Origin: Sphingopyxis flava
GTDB lineage: Bacteria > Pseudomonadota > Alphaproteobacteria > Sphingomonadales > Sphingomonadaceae
Reading direction: 5' to 3'
NCBI RefSeq assembly: GCF_900168005.1
Contig: NZ_FUYP01000001.1
Coordinates: 62,001-126,000, forward strand
DNA length: 64,000 nt
Part shown: positions 9,785 to 26,372 of the stretch, one piece after another
How the letters are laid out: every line of letters starts with the position of its first letter
Numbering within the stretch: the stretch's first letter is position 1
Position numbers and translations under genes: made by a program
The notes under the pieces: generated by a model
Told to the model about the DNA's origin: nothing
The model's input: only the letters and a program-made list of their open reading frames with translations
Databases searched by the model: none

Positions 9785-10269
9785 CCATGCCCCCCATGTC
9801 GTGACGAGGGCATAAGAGCAGAGGCAGCAGTAAACATCAAGTCGCGGCCAATATCGGCCTCGCTTGCCAAGAAACCCTCGCCCCGGCCATCGCGACTTTT
9901 GCAGTTTCAAATCCGGCAAGCAGATCCAGCGCGCTCTTCAGCAAGCACAGCGGCCATGCTGCTCAGCCAAGCGCGCCGATCGGGCCGCGAATATCTGCCG
10001 ACCGCCGCCCGGTGAAGGCGCCCGGCACCTTCCCTGCAATCGGGCAGCGTGAAGGCCGCCTCGAAAATGCCGTCGCTTGGGCATCATCGCCCCTCGCCAC
10101 CGGCGAATCGCCGCGCGAAGGCTTGATGGCCCTGGATCCGTCGGCTCGCGCCAAAAAGTGCCGGAAATCTTCAAACCGAAAGGCAGCCGGAGAATATGAC
10201 CTCGCATGCGGCCGGGGGAAGAGACCGAGACGGCAATTGCCGGAAGAGAGCTGGAGAGATTTCGGACAT
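9785..10269. other. Intergenic region without a supported gene
   Basis: Between the unknown secreted protein and the rpoC terminator there is nearly half a kilobase in which I find no convincing gene. Several open frames exist but none has a ribosome site, a recognisable domain or a distinct composition, and some run through the rpoC terminator. The end near 9785-9850 should hold the promoter of the secreted-protein gene; I see no clear -35/-10 pair there. Confidence 0.5.
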
Positions 10270-10270
10270 G

Positions 10271-10304
10271 AAAAAGCCCCGCCAGGCCAGGGACCGGCGG
10301 GGCT
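10271..10304 (-). terminator. Intrinsic terminator of rpoBC
   Basis: On the minus strand AGCCCCGCC (10304-10296) pairs with GGCGGGGCT (10283-10275), a nine-base perfect stem around a 12-base loop, followed by TTTTC. It lies about 30 bases downstream of the rpoC stop. Confidence 0.88.
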
Positions 10305-10334
10305 TGTTCTTTCGTCAGCGTAGAAGCGAGGGGC

Positions 10335-14618
<4,284 letters not shown>

Positions 14619-14634
14619 ATATCTGCTCCATCTT

Positions 14635-14660
14635 CCCCTCTCGCGCAGAGGCGAGAGGGG
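14635..14660 (-). other. Perfect hairpin between rpoB and rpoC
   Basis: A ten-base perfect inverted repeat, CCCCTCTCGC and GCGAGAGGGG, around a six-base loop, placed in the 54-base gap between rpoB and rpoC. There is no T-run, so it is unlikely to be a full terminator. It may be an RNA processing or stability element, or one copy of a dispersed intergenic palindrome. It ends 16 bases before the rpoC start codon region on the minus strand. Confidence 0.7.
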
Positions 14661-14672
14661 TGAGGAAAAATC

Positions 14673-18851
<4,179 letters not shown>

Positions 18852-19256
18852 ATGTGATTGTCTCGCCTTAAAAAAATCAAATCGCGAGCGCGATAAAGAC
18901 GCAAAAAGGCCGCGACTAACCGTTGCCGGTTTACCGCAGCTTCTCAACGCATCTCGAAATCCCCGACGCCCTATTCGTGGAACCCGCTGCGCAAGATCGG
19001 GCCCGTCCCGGACGGAAGGGTGTGACCGTCATATAGGTGAGGGGAGCAGCGCTGTCAACGCAAGGCTCGGCTCCAAGAGCGAAGGAAGCGCTACCGCCTC
19101 CCCTTTCATTCGCGCGGACGAGGAAGCAGGATTTGCGCCAATTTGAAACGACTCGTCCCGCTCGGGCCACGGTTCGGCAGCAATTGCGTGGCCATGAACT
19201 GCTCCTACGCGTTGAGACCCTAAGTGCAACATTCATTCTCAAGGAGAGACGACGCG
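18852..19256. other. rpoB leader and divergent intergenic region
   Basis: A 405-base region between rpoB and the divergent secreted-protein gene. It contains the rpoB promoter at 19030-19058 and a leader of about 170 bases on the minus strand. The rest should contain the promoter of the gene at 19257, for which I found no clear match. Short open frames here have no ribosome site and no recognisable product. Confidence 0.6.
19030..19058 (-). promoter_or_regulatory. Sigma-70-type promoter of rpoBC
   Basis: Read on the minus strand: TTGACA (19058-19053), a 17-base spacer, then TATATG (19035-19030). Perfect -35 and near-consensus -10 at ideal spacing. Transcription should start near 19023, about 170 bases before the rpoB start codon. 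Confidence 0.8.
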
Positions 19257-20111
19257 ATGCGAAAGATCGCTGCTTTAGTGACGACCCTATTCCTCAGTAC
19301 GGCGATGGCCGCTGCTGCGCCCGCGAAGGCGCAGGACGCGCCTGCTGCTGCTACGAGCGGCCCTGACCTCAGCCCCGGTACAATCGTATATGATAGCGAG
19401 GGCGCAGCGATTGGTCCGATCGCGAGCGAGGCGGGCGACAATGTCGTGGTGACACTGAACGAGAAGCCGGTGACCCTACCCAAGAACGCTTTTGCCAAGG
19501 GCAAGAAGGGGCCCGCAATCACCATTACCGTGGAGCAGCTTAGCGCCGCAATCGATCAGGCGGCCGCCGCTAATGCGCAGGCGCTCGAAGCCGCACTCAA
19601 GCCCGGTGCCGAGGTGCGCAGCGCTAACGGATCAGCCGTTCTGGGCACCGTCAAGCTTGCTGACGCATCGGGCGTCGTGGTGACGACCCCCTCAGGGGAC
19701 GTCAAAGTGCCCAGGAACGCCTTTTTCGTTGGTCAGAGCGGGCTGCAAAGCAGTTTCACCGCCGAACAATTTGCCGCTGCGATGCAGCAGGCGAGCCAGG
19801 CTTCAGCGGCGGACGATGCCGCGGTCGCCGCCGCGCTCAAGCCTGGCGCCGAGGTGCGCGGCCTTGAAGGCAAAGCCGTGCTAGGCGCGGTGAAGTCGTT
19901 CAATGCCCAGAATGTCGTCGTCACGACGGAGAGCGGCGACGTCGCGCTGCCCAGGAGCGCCTTCAACATGGGGCCAAGCGGTCTGAGCGCCGCCTACACC
20001 GCCGAACAGTTCGCGGCTGCCGTTGCCCAGGTGACCGGCGCTGAGGCTCCGCAAACCGCCGACGCGGCTCCGGCCGAAGAAGGCGAAGCAGAAAACCGTC
20101 AGGCCAATTAG
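19257..20111 (+). CDS. Secreted protein with three PRC-barrel-like repeats
   Basis: A 284-residue protein. Residues 1-26 are a signal peptide (MRKIAALVTTLFLSTAMAAA, cleavage near AKAQ). The mature part holds three copies of a 65-80 residue module, at about 39-104, 115-178 and 195-258. Copies two and three are very close: both run LKPGAEVR..GxAVLG, VVVTTxSGDV, VPRNAF or LPRSAF, and TAEQFAAA. The first copy is more diverged (GTIVYDSEGAAIGPI, LPKNAF, TVEQLSAA). The short beta-strand pattern is PRC-barrel-like, which is my inference. The Ala-rich C-terminal tail is acidic. A good AAGGAGAG ribosome site precedes the ATG and a strong terminator follows. Function unknown; likely periplasmic. Confidence 0.78.
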   Translation: MRKIAALVTTLFLSTAMAAAAPAKAQDAPAAATSGPDLSPGTIVYDSEGAAIGPIASEAGDNVVVTLNEKPVTLPKNAFAKGKKGPAITITVEQLSAAIDQAAAANAQALEAALKPGAEVRSANGSAVLGTVKLADASGVVVTTPSGDVKVPRNAFFVGQSGLQSSFTAEQFAAAMQQASQASAADDAAVAAALKPGAEVRGLEGKAVLGAVKSFNAQNVVVTTESGDVALPRSAFNMGPSGLSAAYTAEQFAAAVAQVTGAEAPQTADAAPAEEGEAENRQAN

Positions 20112-20130
20112 GTCCAGTGGGCTTTGATAA

Positions 20131-20163
20131 AAGGGCGCAAGGCAAGCTCTTTGCGCCCTTTTT
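20131..20163 (+). terminator. Intrinsic terminator after the repeat protein
   Basis: AAGGGCGCAA pairs perfectly with TTGCGCCCTT around a ten-base loop, followed by TTT. It lies between two convergent genes and, with A residues on the other side, could also stop transcripts of the histidine kinase gene. Confidence 0.85.
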
Positions 20164-20206
20164 CATGCCTGCCAGCCGCGGCGAAAGCGCAAAGCCGCCG
20201 CCTCCC

Positions 20207-21613
20207 CTAAACCGCCGGAAGCCGCAGCCGCACCAGCAGTCCGCCGAGGTCCTCGCTCTCCTCCAGCCCGATGCTGCCACCGTAAATTTCGGCGACGTCG
20301 CGGACGATCGCAAGACCAAGGCCGGTGCCAGGCTTGCCCGTATCGAGCCGCACGCCGCGGTCGAAGATGCGCACGCGGTCAACGGGTGAGATGCCGGGGC
20401 CGTCGTCCTCGACAAGAATTTCGGCCATGCCGTCTTCGCGCTGGATCGTCACGAAGATGCTGCCGCCCCCATATTTGGCGGCGTTTTCAAGAAGATTGCC
20501 CACAAGCTCGTCGAGATCCTGCCGCTCGACCCTGGCGATCAGCTTCTTGTCGCCTGCGGCGTCGAGTCGCACCTCGGGGTAAAGCGCCGCGACCGCGCGC
20601 GACACGCCCTCGACGCTTTCCCATACATTCGCCCGTGCCTGCGCCGCGCCGCGTCGCCCGACTGCGCGGGCGCGCGCGAGGTGATGCTCGACCTGCCGCT
20701 GCATCGTAGCCGCCTCGCGCCGGACCGTCTCGGCCAGTTCGCTGTCCGAACTCGTCGCACTGTTGACGAGCACGGTGAGCGGCGTCTTCAGCGCGTGCGC
20801 GAGGTTGCCTGCGTGAAGCCGCGCTTCCTCCGCCTGCTTCTCATTGTGCGCAAGCAGCGCATTAAGCTCCTCAACCATTGGCTGCACCTCAAGCGGCAGC
20901 GGCGCGATCACACGGCGGTTCTCTCCGCCGCGCATAGCCGCAATCGCGCGCCGGATGTGACGCAGTGGCCAGAGGCCGTAGAACGTCTGGAGCGCCGCAA
21001 GCGCGATCAGTCCCAGTCCAAGCAGCCCGAGGCTCGGGATAAGCGTTGCGCGCACGGCGCGGATCTGAAGGTCCAGTGTCTCGCGCGACTGGGCGATCTG
21101 AAACCGCCACTTGGTCTTGCTGCCCGGAAGCACGACGTCGCGCTCGAGCACGCGCAATTCCTCGCCGGGAAATTGATGGCTGTCGTATGTGTGAAGTTGC
21201 TGGTCATCGTGTGCGTCGGAGGTCGCGAGCCGGCGCTCCCACAGCGAGCGCGAGGGATAGGGCTCCTGCCCCCCGCCACTGATTTGCCAATAAAGGCCGC
21301 TATAGGGTTCGAGAAAGCGCTGGTCGCCCAGCGGCTGGATCAGGCGGACCTCGCCGTCGGGGCCAATTTCCGACGAGCGAATCATCGCAATCAGCACATA
21401 TTCGAGTCCTGAATCAAAATTGCGGGTGATCGCCCCGGTCAGCACCCGGTCGAGCGCAAAGCCGCCGCCGAGGAGAAGCACCGAGATCCAAAGCGCCGCA
21501 ATCGCAATCATCCGGCGCGCCAGCGAGCCGGTGATCCGGCTCCTCAGCGCCTGCGGCTTTCCCGCCGCATCGGGGTCCGTCTCGACCGCCGGGACGACGC
21601 GGGCATCGGCCAT
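20207..21613 (-). CDS. PhoQ-like sensor histidine kinase
   Basis: A 468-residue inner-membrane sensor kinase. Membrane segments at about 35-57 and 190-212 bracket a periplasmic sensor domain of about 130 residues. A HAMP-like linker follows, then the H-box LAHALKTPLT with phospho-acceptor His273. This HALKTPL form, rather than HELRTPL, is typical of PhoQ-like kinases. The N-box LLENAAKYG, G1 DDGPGI and G2 GTGLGLAI complete the ATP site. Its start lies ten bases after the response regulator stop, so the two are one unit. The ligand is not evident; divalent cations or envelope stress would be guesses from PhoQ. Confidence 0.9.
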   Translation of the reverse strand: MADARVVPAVETDPDAAGKPQALRSRITGSLARRMIAIAALWISVLLLGGGFALDRVLTGAITRNFDSGLEYVLIAMIRSSEIGPDGEVRLIQPLGDQRFLEPYSGLYWQISGGGQEPYPSRSLWERRLATSDAHDDQQLHTYDSHQFPGEELRVLERDVVLPGSKTKWRFQIAQSRETLDLQIRAVRATLIPSLGLLGLGLIALAALQTFYGLWPLRHIRRAIAAMRGGENRRVIAPLPLEVQPMVEELNALLAHNEKQAEEARLHAGNLAHALKTPLTVLVNSATSSDSELAETVRREAATMQRQVEHHLARARAVGRRGAAQARANVWESVEGVSRAVAALYPEVRLDAAGDKKLIARVERQDLDELVGNLLENAAKYGGGSIFVTIQREDGMAEILVEDDGPGISPVDRVRIFDRGVRLDTGKPGTGLGLAIVRDVAEIYGGSIGLEESEDLGGLLVRLRLPAV

Positions 21614-21623
21614 GCGCGCCGCG

Positions 21624-22289
21624 TCAGTTCTGCGGGTCGTCGAGCTGGTAGCCGAGACCGCGGATTGTCGTGATGATGTCCGCGCCCAGCTTCTTGCGGA
21701 TGCGGGTCACGAACACCTCGATCGTGTTTGAATCGCGATCGAAATCCTGATCATAAATATGCTCGATGAGCTCGGTACGCGACACCACCTTGCCCTTGTG
21801 ATGCAAGAGATAGGACAGGAGCTTATATTCCTGCGCGGTGAGTTTAACCGGCTGCCCGTCGAGAGTGACGCGGCCCGAGCGCGTGTCGAGGCGCACCTTG
21901 CCGGCGATCAGTTCACTCGACGCATTGCCCGAGGCACGGCGAATGAGCGCGCGCAGGCGAGCAATGAGTTCTTCGGTCTGGAAGGGCTTTGCAAGATAAT
22001 CGTCGGCGCCTGCGTCAAGCCCCGCCACCTTGTCCGACCAGCTGTCGCGAGCAGTCAGGACCAGCACGGGAAAGTTGCGCTTTTCCTTGCGCCAGCGATC
22101 GAGCACGGTCAGCCCGTCGATCTCGGGCAGGCCGAGGTCGAGAATCGCCGCGTCATAATCCTCGGTCGATCCCAGGAAATGGCCGTCCTCGCCATCGGTA
22201 GCGAGATCGACCGCATAGCCGTTGCCTTCAAGCGTGGCCTTGAGCTGCGGCCCAAGAGTGGGCTCGTCCTCGACAATCAAAATCCGCAT
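21624..22289 (-). CDS. OmpR/PhoP-family response regulator
   Basis: A 221-residue response regulator. The receiver domain (1-115) has the acidic pocket VEDE, phospho-acceptor Asp51 in AILDLGLPEIDG, and the conserved Lys in DDYLAKPF. The C-terminal winged helix (about 125-221) has the OmpR-type TAQEYKLLSYLLHHKGKVVS and VFVTRIRKKLGAD. It is the cognate partner of the kinase downstream. The sequence GLRIL-like start MRILIVEDEP is typical of PhoP relatives. The gene lies 112 bases downstream of the PepSY gene on the same strand. Confidence 0.92.
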   Translation of the reverse strand: MRILIVEDEPTLGPQLKATLEGNGYAVDLATDGEDGHFLGSTEDYDAAILDLGLPEIDGLTVLDRWRKEKRNFPVLVLTARDSWSDKVAGLDAGADDYLAKPFQTEELIARLRALIRRASGNASSELIAGKVRLDTRSGRVTLDGQPVKLTAQEYKLLSYLLHHKGKVVSRTELIEHIYDQDFDRDSNTIEVFVTRIRKKLGADIITTIRGLGYQLDDPQN

Positions 22290-22401
22290 TCAGGCGCCTT
22301 TCAACCGCGGCCGGCGACGCGCCGGTCCGTTTCTTTGTCTCTATCAAGTCGGAACGATCATCGCAAAATGTCGTTGCGTGGGGTCGCGAGCAACGGACCC
22401 G

Positions 22402-22716
22402 TCAGGGCCTGCGCCCCACGATCCGCCCGGTGCGCGCATCGACATAGACAACGACCACCTGGCTGCCGTCCATGAATTTCAGCGCATAGATCATGCGCCG
22501 CGCGTCAAACTGCGGTCCGCCGAGATACGTCATGTCATTGTAGGGCGGGCGCGAGCGAACTTCGGCGATCAGCCGCCCAAGCGGGATCACCTGCCCTTGC
22601 GCCGCCGCCTCGCGCAGATGGGCCTGATCACGGTCACGATCGCCGCGCGCGGCGGCAGGCGCCCCGGCGGCGAGGAGCAGCGCGAACGCAAGCGGGATGG
22701 TCAAAGCGCGGATCAT
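22402..22716 (-). CDS. Secreted PepSY-like small protein
   Basis: A 104-residue protein with a signal peptide (residues 1-22, LTIPLAFALLLAAGAPAAA) and a C-terminal half that fits a PepSY-like fold: YLGGPQFDARRMIYALKFMD followed by VVVVYVDARTGRIVGRRP, where the VDARTGRIV strand-turn is the family hallmark. Such small PepSY proteins often sit next to two-component systems and are thought to modulate proteases or sensors in the periplasm. Here it precedes a PhoP/PhoQ-like pair in the same direction, which suggests a shared regulon. Confidence 0.8.
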   Translation of the reverse strand: MIRALTIPLAFALLLAAGAPAAARGDRDRDQAHLREAAAQGQVIPLGRLIAEVRSRPPYNDMTYLGGPQFDARRMIYALKFMDGSQVVVVYVDARTGRIVGRRP

Positions 22717-22790
22717 GGCCCCGTCCTAAGGCAAGCGCATTGAATAGGCGATGAATGATCCGTTCGGCGGCCGTTCGGCCTTCGGGATCA

Positions 22791-22865
22791 TGGTGGGCGC
22801 GGCAAGGATTGAACTTGCGACCCCACCCGTGTGAAGGGTGTGCTCTACCACTGAGCTACGCGCCC
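22791..22865 (-). tRNA. tRNA-Val, anticodon CAC
   Basis: A 75-base cloverleaf on the minus strand with the CCA end encoded. Acceptor GGGCGCG pairs with CGCGCCC; D arm GCTC/GAGC; anticodon stem CACCC/GGGTG with loop TTCACAC giving anticodon CAC (valine, GUG codons); T arm GCAAG-TTCAATC-CTTGC. All stems are perfect. It is a lone tRNA downstream of hupB. Confidence 0.97.
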
Positions 22866-22965
22866 GTCCCGGCTCCGATCAAGGCGGACATCCGAAAGCG
22901 GGACGTCCATAGCCGTTGCGGCGGTGAATGCAACGGCGATTTGCACGCTAGCCTTAATCGGATGC

Positions 22966-22997
22966 AAATCGGGCCGCGGTTCGACACCGCGGCCCGA
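22966..22997 (-). terminator. Intrinsic terminator of hupB
   Basis: A 12-base perfect stem (TCGGGCCGCGGT with ACCGCGGCCCGA) around a five-base loop, followed on the minus strand by TTTGC. It lies about 30 bases after the hupB stop. Confidence 0.82.
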
Positions 22998-23025
22998 ATG
23001 TCATTCGCCAGAAGACATCGGCAAC

Positions 23026-23298
23026 TTAGTTGCAGGCGTCCTTGAGGGCCTTGCCGGCCTTGAACTTCGGCTGGTTCGATGCTGCAATGGTCATCGTTTC
23101 GCCGGTGCGCGGGTTGCGACCGGTCGACGCCTTGCGCTTGCTGACCGAGAACGTCCCGAAACCGACCAGACGGACTTCGCCGCCCTTCTTCAGGGTCGCA
23201 GTGACCGCGTCGAAAACGGCTTCAACCGCCTTGCTCGCGTCACCCTTGGTGAGGCCGCTCGAGTCCGCGACGGTGGCGATCAGGTCTTGCTTGTTCAT
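23026..23298 (-). CDS. hupB: HU-family DNA-binding protein
   Basis: A 90-residue HU nucleoid protein. The N-terminal MNKQDLIATVADSSGLTKGD helix-turn-helix body and the DNA-arm GFGTFSVSKRKASTGRNPRT with the proline at the tip are diagnostic. HU bends and compacts DNA as a dimer. The symbol follows common use; the alpha/beta split of enterobacteria does not apply. It is monocistronic, with its own promoter and terminator, and lies downstream of lon, the same order as lon-hupB in E. coli. Confidence 0.96.
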   Translation of the reverse strand: MNKQDLIATVADSSGLTKGDASKAVEAVFDAVTATLKKGGEVRLVGFGTFSVSKRKASTGRNPRTGETMTIAASNQPKFKAGKALKDACN

Positions 23299-23357
23299 GC
23301 CTAAGGAACCCCTGTGTGTGGTTGGATAAGTGATTCATGGCCGGGCCATGGCGCGCC

Positions 23358-23386
23358 ACTAACGCTGTTTGACCCCGGCTTGTCAA
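23358..23386 (-). promoter_or_regulatory. Candidate hupB promoter
   Basis: Minus strand: TTGACA (23386-23381), a 17-base spacer, then GTTAGT (23363-23358). The -35 is perfect but the -10 is poor, so this is a tentative call. The start codon lies about 50 bases downstream. Confidence 0.5.
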
Positions 23387-23402
23387 AGCAAAAAATGGCG
23401 GG

Positions 23403-23423
23403 AAACGTCATAAAATGACGTTT
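23403..23423. promoter_or_regulatory. 21-base palindrome upstream of hupB promoter
   Basis: AAACGTCA and TGACGTTT are perfect inverted eight-base arms around TAAAA. The centre is about 30 bases upstream of the -35 element. It may be an operator for a dimeric regulator; a role as a plus-strand terminator (TTTTT follows) is less likely because no plus-strand gene ends here. Confidence 0.5.
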
Positions 23424-23431
23424 TTGCGGTG

Positions 23432-23461
23432 AAAAGACGGCCCGGCAGCGATCGCCGGGCC
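23432..23461 (-). terminator. Intrinsic terminator of lon
   Basis: GGCCCGGC pairs with GCCGGGCC around a seven-base loop on the minus strand, followed by GTCTTTTC. It begins eight bases after the lon stop codon. Confidence 0.85.
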
Positions 23462-23468
23462 CTCAGGG

Positions 23469-25865
23469 TCAGTGTCGAATCGCAGTTTCGGGGTCCGCCC
23501 CCGAACCATGCGGCGGAGACGCCGCCAGCTCGTCGGCCTCCGTCCACTCGATGGGCTCCACTGGTGATACCAGCGCCTCGGCAAGCACCTGGTCGACGTG
23601 AGACACCGGAAGGATCTTGAGCTGGCTCGTGATATTCGCCGGAATCTCAACCAGATCCTTTTCATTTTCCTCGGGAATCAGGACCGTCGTGATTCCGCCG
23701 CGAAGCGCCGCCAGGAGCTTTTCCTTAAGGCCGCCGATCGCGAGCACGCGTCCGCGCAGCGTGACTTCGCCCGTCATCGCGACGTCCTTGCGCACGGCAA
23801 TGCCGGTCAACGTCGATACCATCGCCGTTACCATGCCGACGCCCGCCGATGGCCCATCCTTGGGAACCGCGCCTTCGGGCAGGTGGATATGGATATCCTT
23901 GCGCGCAAAAAGGCTCGGCTTGATGCCGTAAGCCGGGGCGCGCGCCTTCACGAAGGAGAGCGCCGCCTGCACCGATTCGGTCATGACCTCGCCAAGCTTC
24001 CCGGTCGTGCGTACCTGGCCCTTGCCGGCCACGGTGACCGCCTCGATCGTCAAAAGCTCGCCGCCCACTTCGGTCCAGGCAAGCCCGGTGACCGCGCCGA
24101 CCTGATCCTCGCGGTCCCCGACGCCGTGGCGGAACTTGCGCACGCCCGAGAATTCGGAAAGATTCTCAGGTGTGATTGTCACGCTCTGCGCCTTGCCTTC
24201 GAGAATCTTGCGCAGCGCCTTGCGCGCAAGGCGCGCAATCTCGCGCTCGAGCGTCCGCACGCCCGCCTCGCGAGTATAATAGCGTATGAGGTCGCGCAGC
24301 CCCTCTTCGGTGAGCTCGAACTCGCCCGGCTTCAGTCCGTGCGCCTCGATCTGCTTTGCGATCAGGTGGCGCTTTGCAATCTCGACCTTCTCATCCTCGG
24401 TATAGCCTTCAAGCCGGATGATCTCCATGCGGTCGAGCAAGGGCTGCGGCAGGTTGAGCGAGTTGGCCGTCGTCACAAACATCACGTCGGAAAGATCGAC
24501 GTCGATCTCGAGATAATGATCCTGAAATTTTGCGTTTTGCTCAGGGTCAAGCACTTCGAGCAGCGCCGAGGCGGGGTCGCCGCGAAAATCCTGTCCGAGC
24601 TTGTCGATCTCGTCGAGCAGGAACAGCGGGTTCATCGTGCCAGCCTTCTTGAGGTTGGTCACGATCTTGCCCGGCAAGGAGCCGATATAGGTGCGGCGGT
24701 GGCCGCGGATTTCAGCCTCGTCGCGCACGCCTCCAAGCGACTGACGCACGAACTCGCGGCCCGTCGCCTTCGCGATCGAGCGACCAAGCGAAGTCTTGCC
24801 GACGCCCGGCGGGCCGACGAGGCAGAGGATCGGCCCCTTCAGCTTGTTGGTGCGCGCCTGAACCGCGAGATATTCGACGATCCGGTCCTTGACCTTCTCG
24901 AGCGCATAATGGTCGTCGTCGAGGACAGCCTGGGCCGTCGCGATATCCTTCTTGAGCTTCGACTTCTTGCCCCATGGAAGCCCGATGAGCGTGTCGAGAT
25001 AGTTGCGCACAACGGTCGCCTCAGCGGACATCGGCGCCATCGCACGCAGCTTCTTGAGCTCGTTTTCGGCCTTGGCGCGCGCTTCCTTCGACAATTTGAG
25101 CTTGTCGATCTTCGCCTGAAGTTCGGCAAGATCGTCGCCGCCGTCGCCATTGTCGTTGCCGAGCTCGCGCTGGATCGCCTTCAGCTGCTCGTTCAGATAA
25201 TATTCGCGCTGGCTCTTCTCCATCTGCCGTTTCACACGGCCGCGAATCTTCTTCTCGACCTGCAGAACGCCAAGCTCGCCCTCCATGAAGGCAAAGACCA
25301 TCTCCAGCCGCTTCGCCGGCGCATCTTCGACGAGCAGCGCCTGTTTGTCGGCGACCTTGATGTTGAGGTTGCCCGCGACCGAGTCTGCAAGACGGGACGC
25401 ATCGTCAATCTGCGAGAGCTGCACCGCGGTTTCGGCGGGCATCTTCTTGTTGAGCTTGGCATAATTTTCGAACTGCTCGACCACCGAGCGCATCAGCGCC
25501 GCGGTATCGACGCTGTCATCGGCTGTGTCTGCGATCGGCGTCACATGCGCCATCACCGCCTTGTCTTCGGCCGCAAGCGAGGCGAGTTTCGCGCGCTCCT
25601 TGCCTTCGACGAGCACGCGCACGGTGCCGTCGGGCAGCTTCAAGAGCTGCAGCACGGTGGCGATCACCCCGACGTCGTACAGATCGTCGCGCTGCGGGTC
25701 GTCTTCGCCGGGGTCGAGCTGGGCAACGAGGAAGATCTCTTTGTCGGCTTCCATCGCCACTTCGAGCGCTGCGACCGAGCGGTCGCGGCCCACGAACAGA
25801 GGCACGATCATGTGCGGAAAAACGACGATGTCGCGCAGCGGCAACAAAGGAAATGATTGCGTCAT
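23469..25865 (-). CDS. lon: ATP-dependent protease Lon
   Basis: A 798-residue Lon protease that degrades misfolded and regulatory proteins in the cytoplasm. The N-terminal substrate domain starts [20 protein letters not shown]. The AAA+ domain has Walker [10 protein letters not shown], Walker [11 protein letters not shown] and the arginine-finger region. The C-terminal protease domain has the catalytic Ser in [11 protein letters not shown] and the Lys of the Ser-Lys dyad near [18 protein letters not shown]. The start at 25865 has an AGGAG site; 15 more codons upstream are open but not conserved. A candidate heat-shock promoter lies at 25926-25953, and hupB follows after a terminator. Confidence 0.97.
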   Translation of the reverse strand: MTQSFPLLPLRDIVVFPHMIVPLFVGRDRSVAALEVAMEADKEIFLVAQLDPGEDDPQRDDLYDVGVIATVLQLLKLPDGTVRVLVEGKERAKLASLAAEDKAVMAHVTPIADTADDSVDTAALMRSVVEQFENYAKLNKKMPAETAVQLSQIDDASRLADSVAGNLNIKVADKQALLVEDAPAKRLEMVFAFMEGELGVLQVEKKIRGRVKRQMEKSQREYYLNEQLKAIQRELGNDNGDGGDDLAELQAKIDKLKLSKEARAKAENELKKLRAMAPMSAEATVVRNYLDTLIGLPWGKKSKLKKDIATAQAVLDDDHYALEKVKDRIVEYLAVQARTNKLKGPILCLVGPPGVGKTSLGRSIAKATGREFVRQSLGGVRDEAEIRGHRRTYIGSLPGKIVTNLKKAGTMNPLFLLDEIDKLGQDFRGDPASALLEVLDPEQNAKFQDHYLEIDVDLSDVMFVTTANSLNLPQPLLDRMEIIRLEGYTEDEKVEIAKRHLIAKQIEAHGLKPGEFELTEEGLRDLIRYYTREAGVRTLEREIARLARKALRKILEGKAQSVTITPENLSEFSGVRKFRHGVGDREDQVGAVTGLAWTEVGGELLTIEAVTVAGKGQVRTTGKLGEVMTESVQAALSFVKARAPAYGIKPSLFARKDIHIHLPEGAVPKDGPSAGVGMVTAMVSTLTGIAVRKDVAMTGEVTLRGRVLAIGGLKEKLLAALRGGITTVLIPEENEKDLVEIPANITSQLKILPVSHVDQVLAEALVSPVEPIEWTEADELAASPPHGSGADPETAIRH

Positions 25866-25925
25866 TGTGGCTCCTGGGCGGCGCCGCGAACCGGCGTGCC
25901 GTCCGTTCATAAGATTGTCCGCCTA

Positions 25926-25953
25926 ATATGGCGTAACTTGCTTCAGGTTCAAT
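25926..25953 (-). promoter_or_regulatory. Candidate RpoH (heat-shock) promoter of lon
   Basis: Minus strand: ATTGAAC (25953-25947), 13-base spacer, CGCCATAT (25933-25926). Compared with the sigma-32 consensus CTTGAAA-N13-CCCCATNT this matches five of seven bases and all but one of the defined -10 bases, at the favoured spacing. The overlapping TTGAAC-N18-TATTAG is a weaker sigma-70 reading. Confidence 0.6.
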
Positions 25954-26036
25954 GACGCTAAGCTGAATGGGGCTTTACTCCCCCTCGCCCGAGCAGCCAG
26001 CGTTCCGGTCGAATTGGCGCTACAACGGTCGCAAGC

Positions 26037-26372
26037 TCAGAATGGCAGCTTGAACCCGGGCGGGAGCGGCAAGCCACTGGTCATCTTGCCCATTTCCTCG
26101 TTGCTTGCCTGATCGGCCTTTTCACGCGCGTCGTTGAACGCAGCGGCCAGCAGGTCCTCCAGCATCTGCTTCTCGGAGGGGACCATGAGGCTATCGTCGA
26201 TCCGGATCGACTTGATGCGGCCTTTGGCGCTCGCGACGATCCGTACAAGACCCCCGCCCGAGACGCCTTCGACTTCGACGCTATCAAGTTTCGCCTGCGC
26301 CTCTTGCATCTGCGCCTGCACCGTAGCGGCGGCTTCCTGCGCCGCCTTCATCATTTCTTCGATCGACTTCAT
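26037..26372 (-). CDS. ybaB: YbaB/EbfC-family nucleoid-associated protein
   Basis: A 111-residue YbaB/EbfC protein, a dimeric DNA-binding protein with a tweezer-like shape. The N-terminal coiled region MKSIEEMMKAAQEAAATVQA, the central VEGVSGGGLVRIVASAKGRI and the C-terminal GLPLPPGFKLPF are all hallmarks. Its start overlaps the dnaX stop by four bases, the usual dnaX-ybaB arrangement. The recR gene that often follows is absent; lon follows instead, with about 170 bases between. Confidence 0.95.
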   Translation of the reverse strand: MKSIEEMMKAAQEAAATVQAQMQEAQAKLDSVEVEGVSGGGLVRIVASAKGRIKSIRIDDSLMVPSEKQMLEDLLAAAFNDAREKADQASNEEMGKMTSGLPLPPGFKLPF

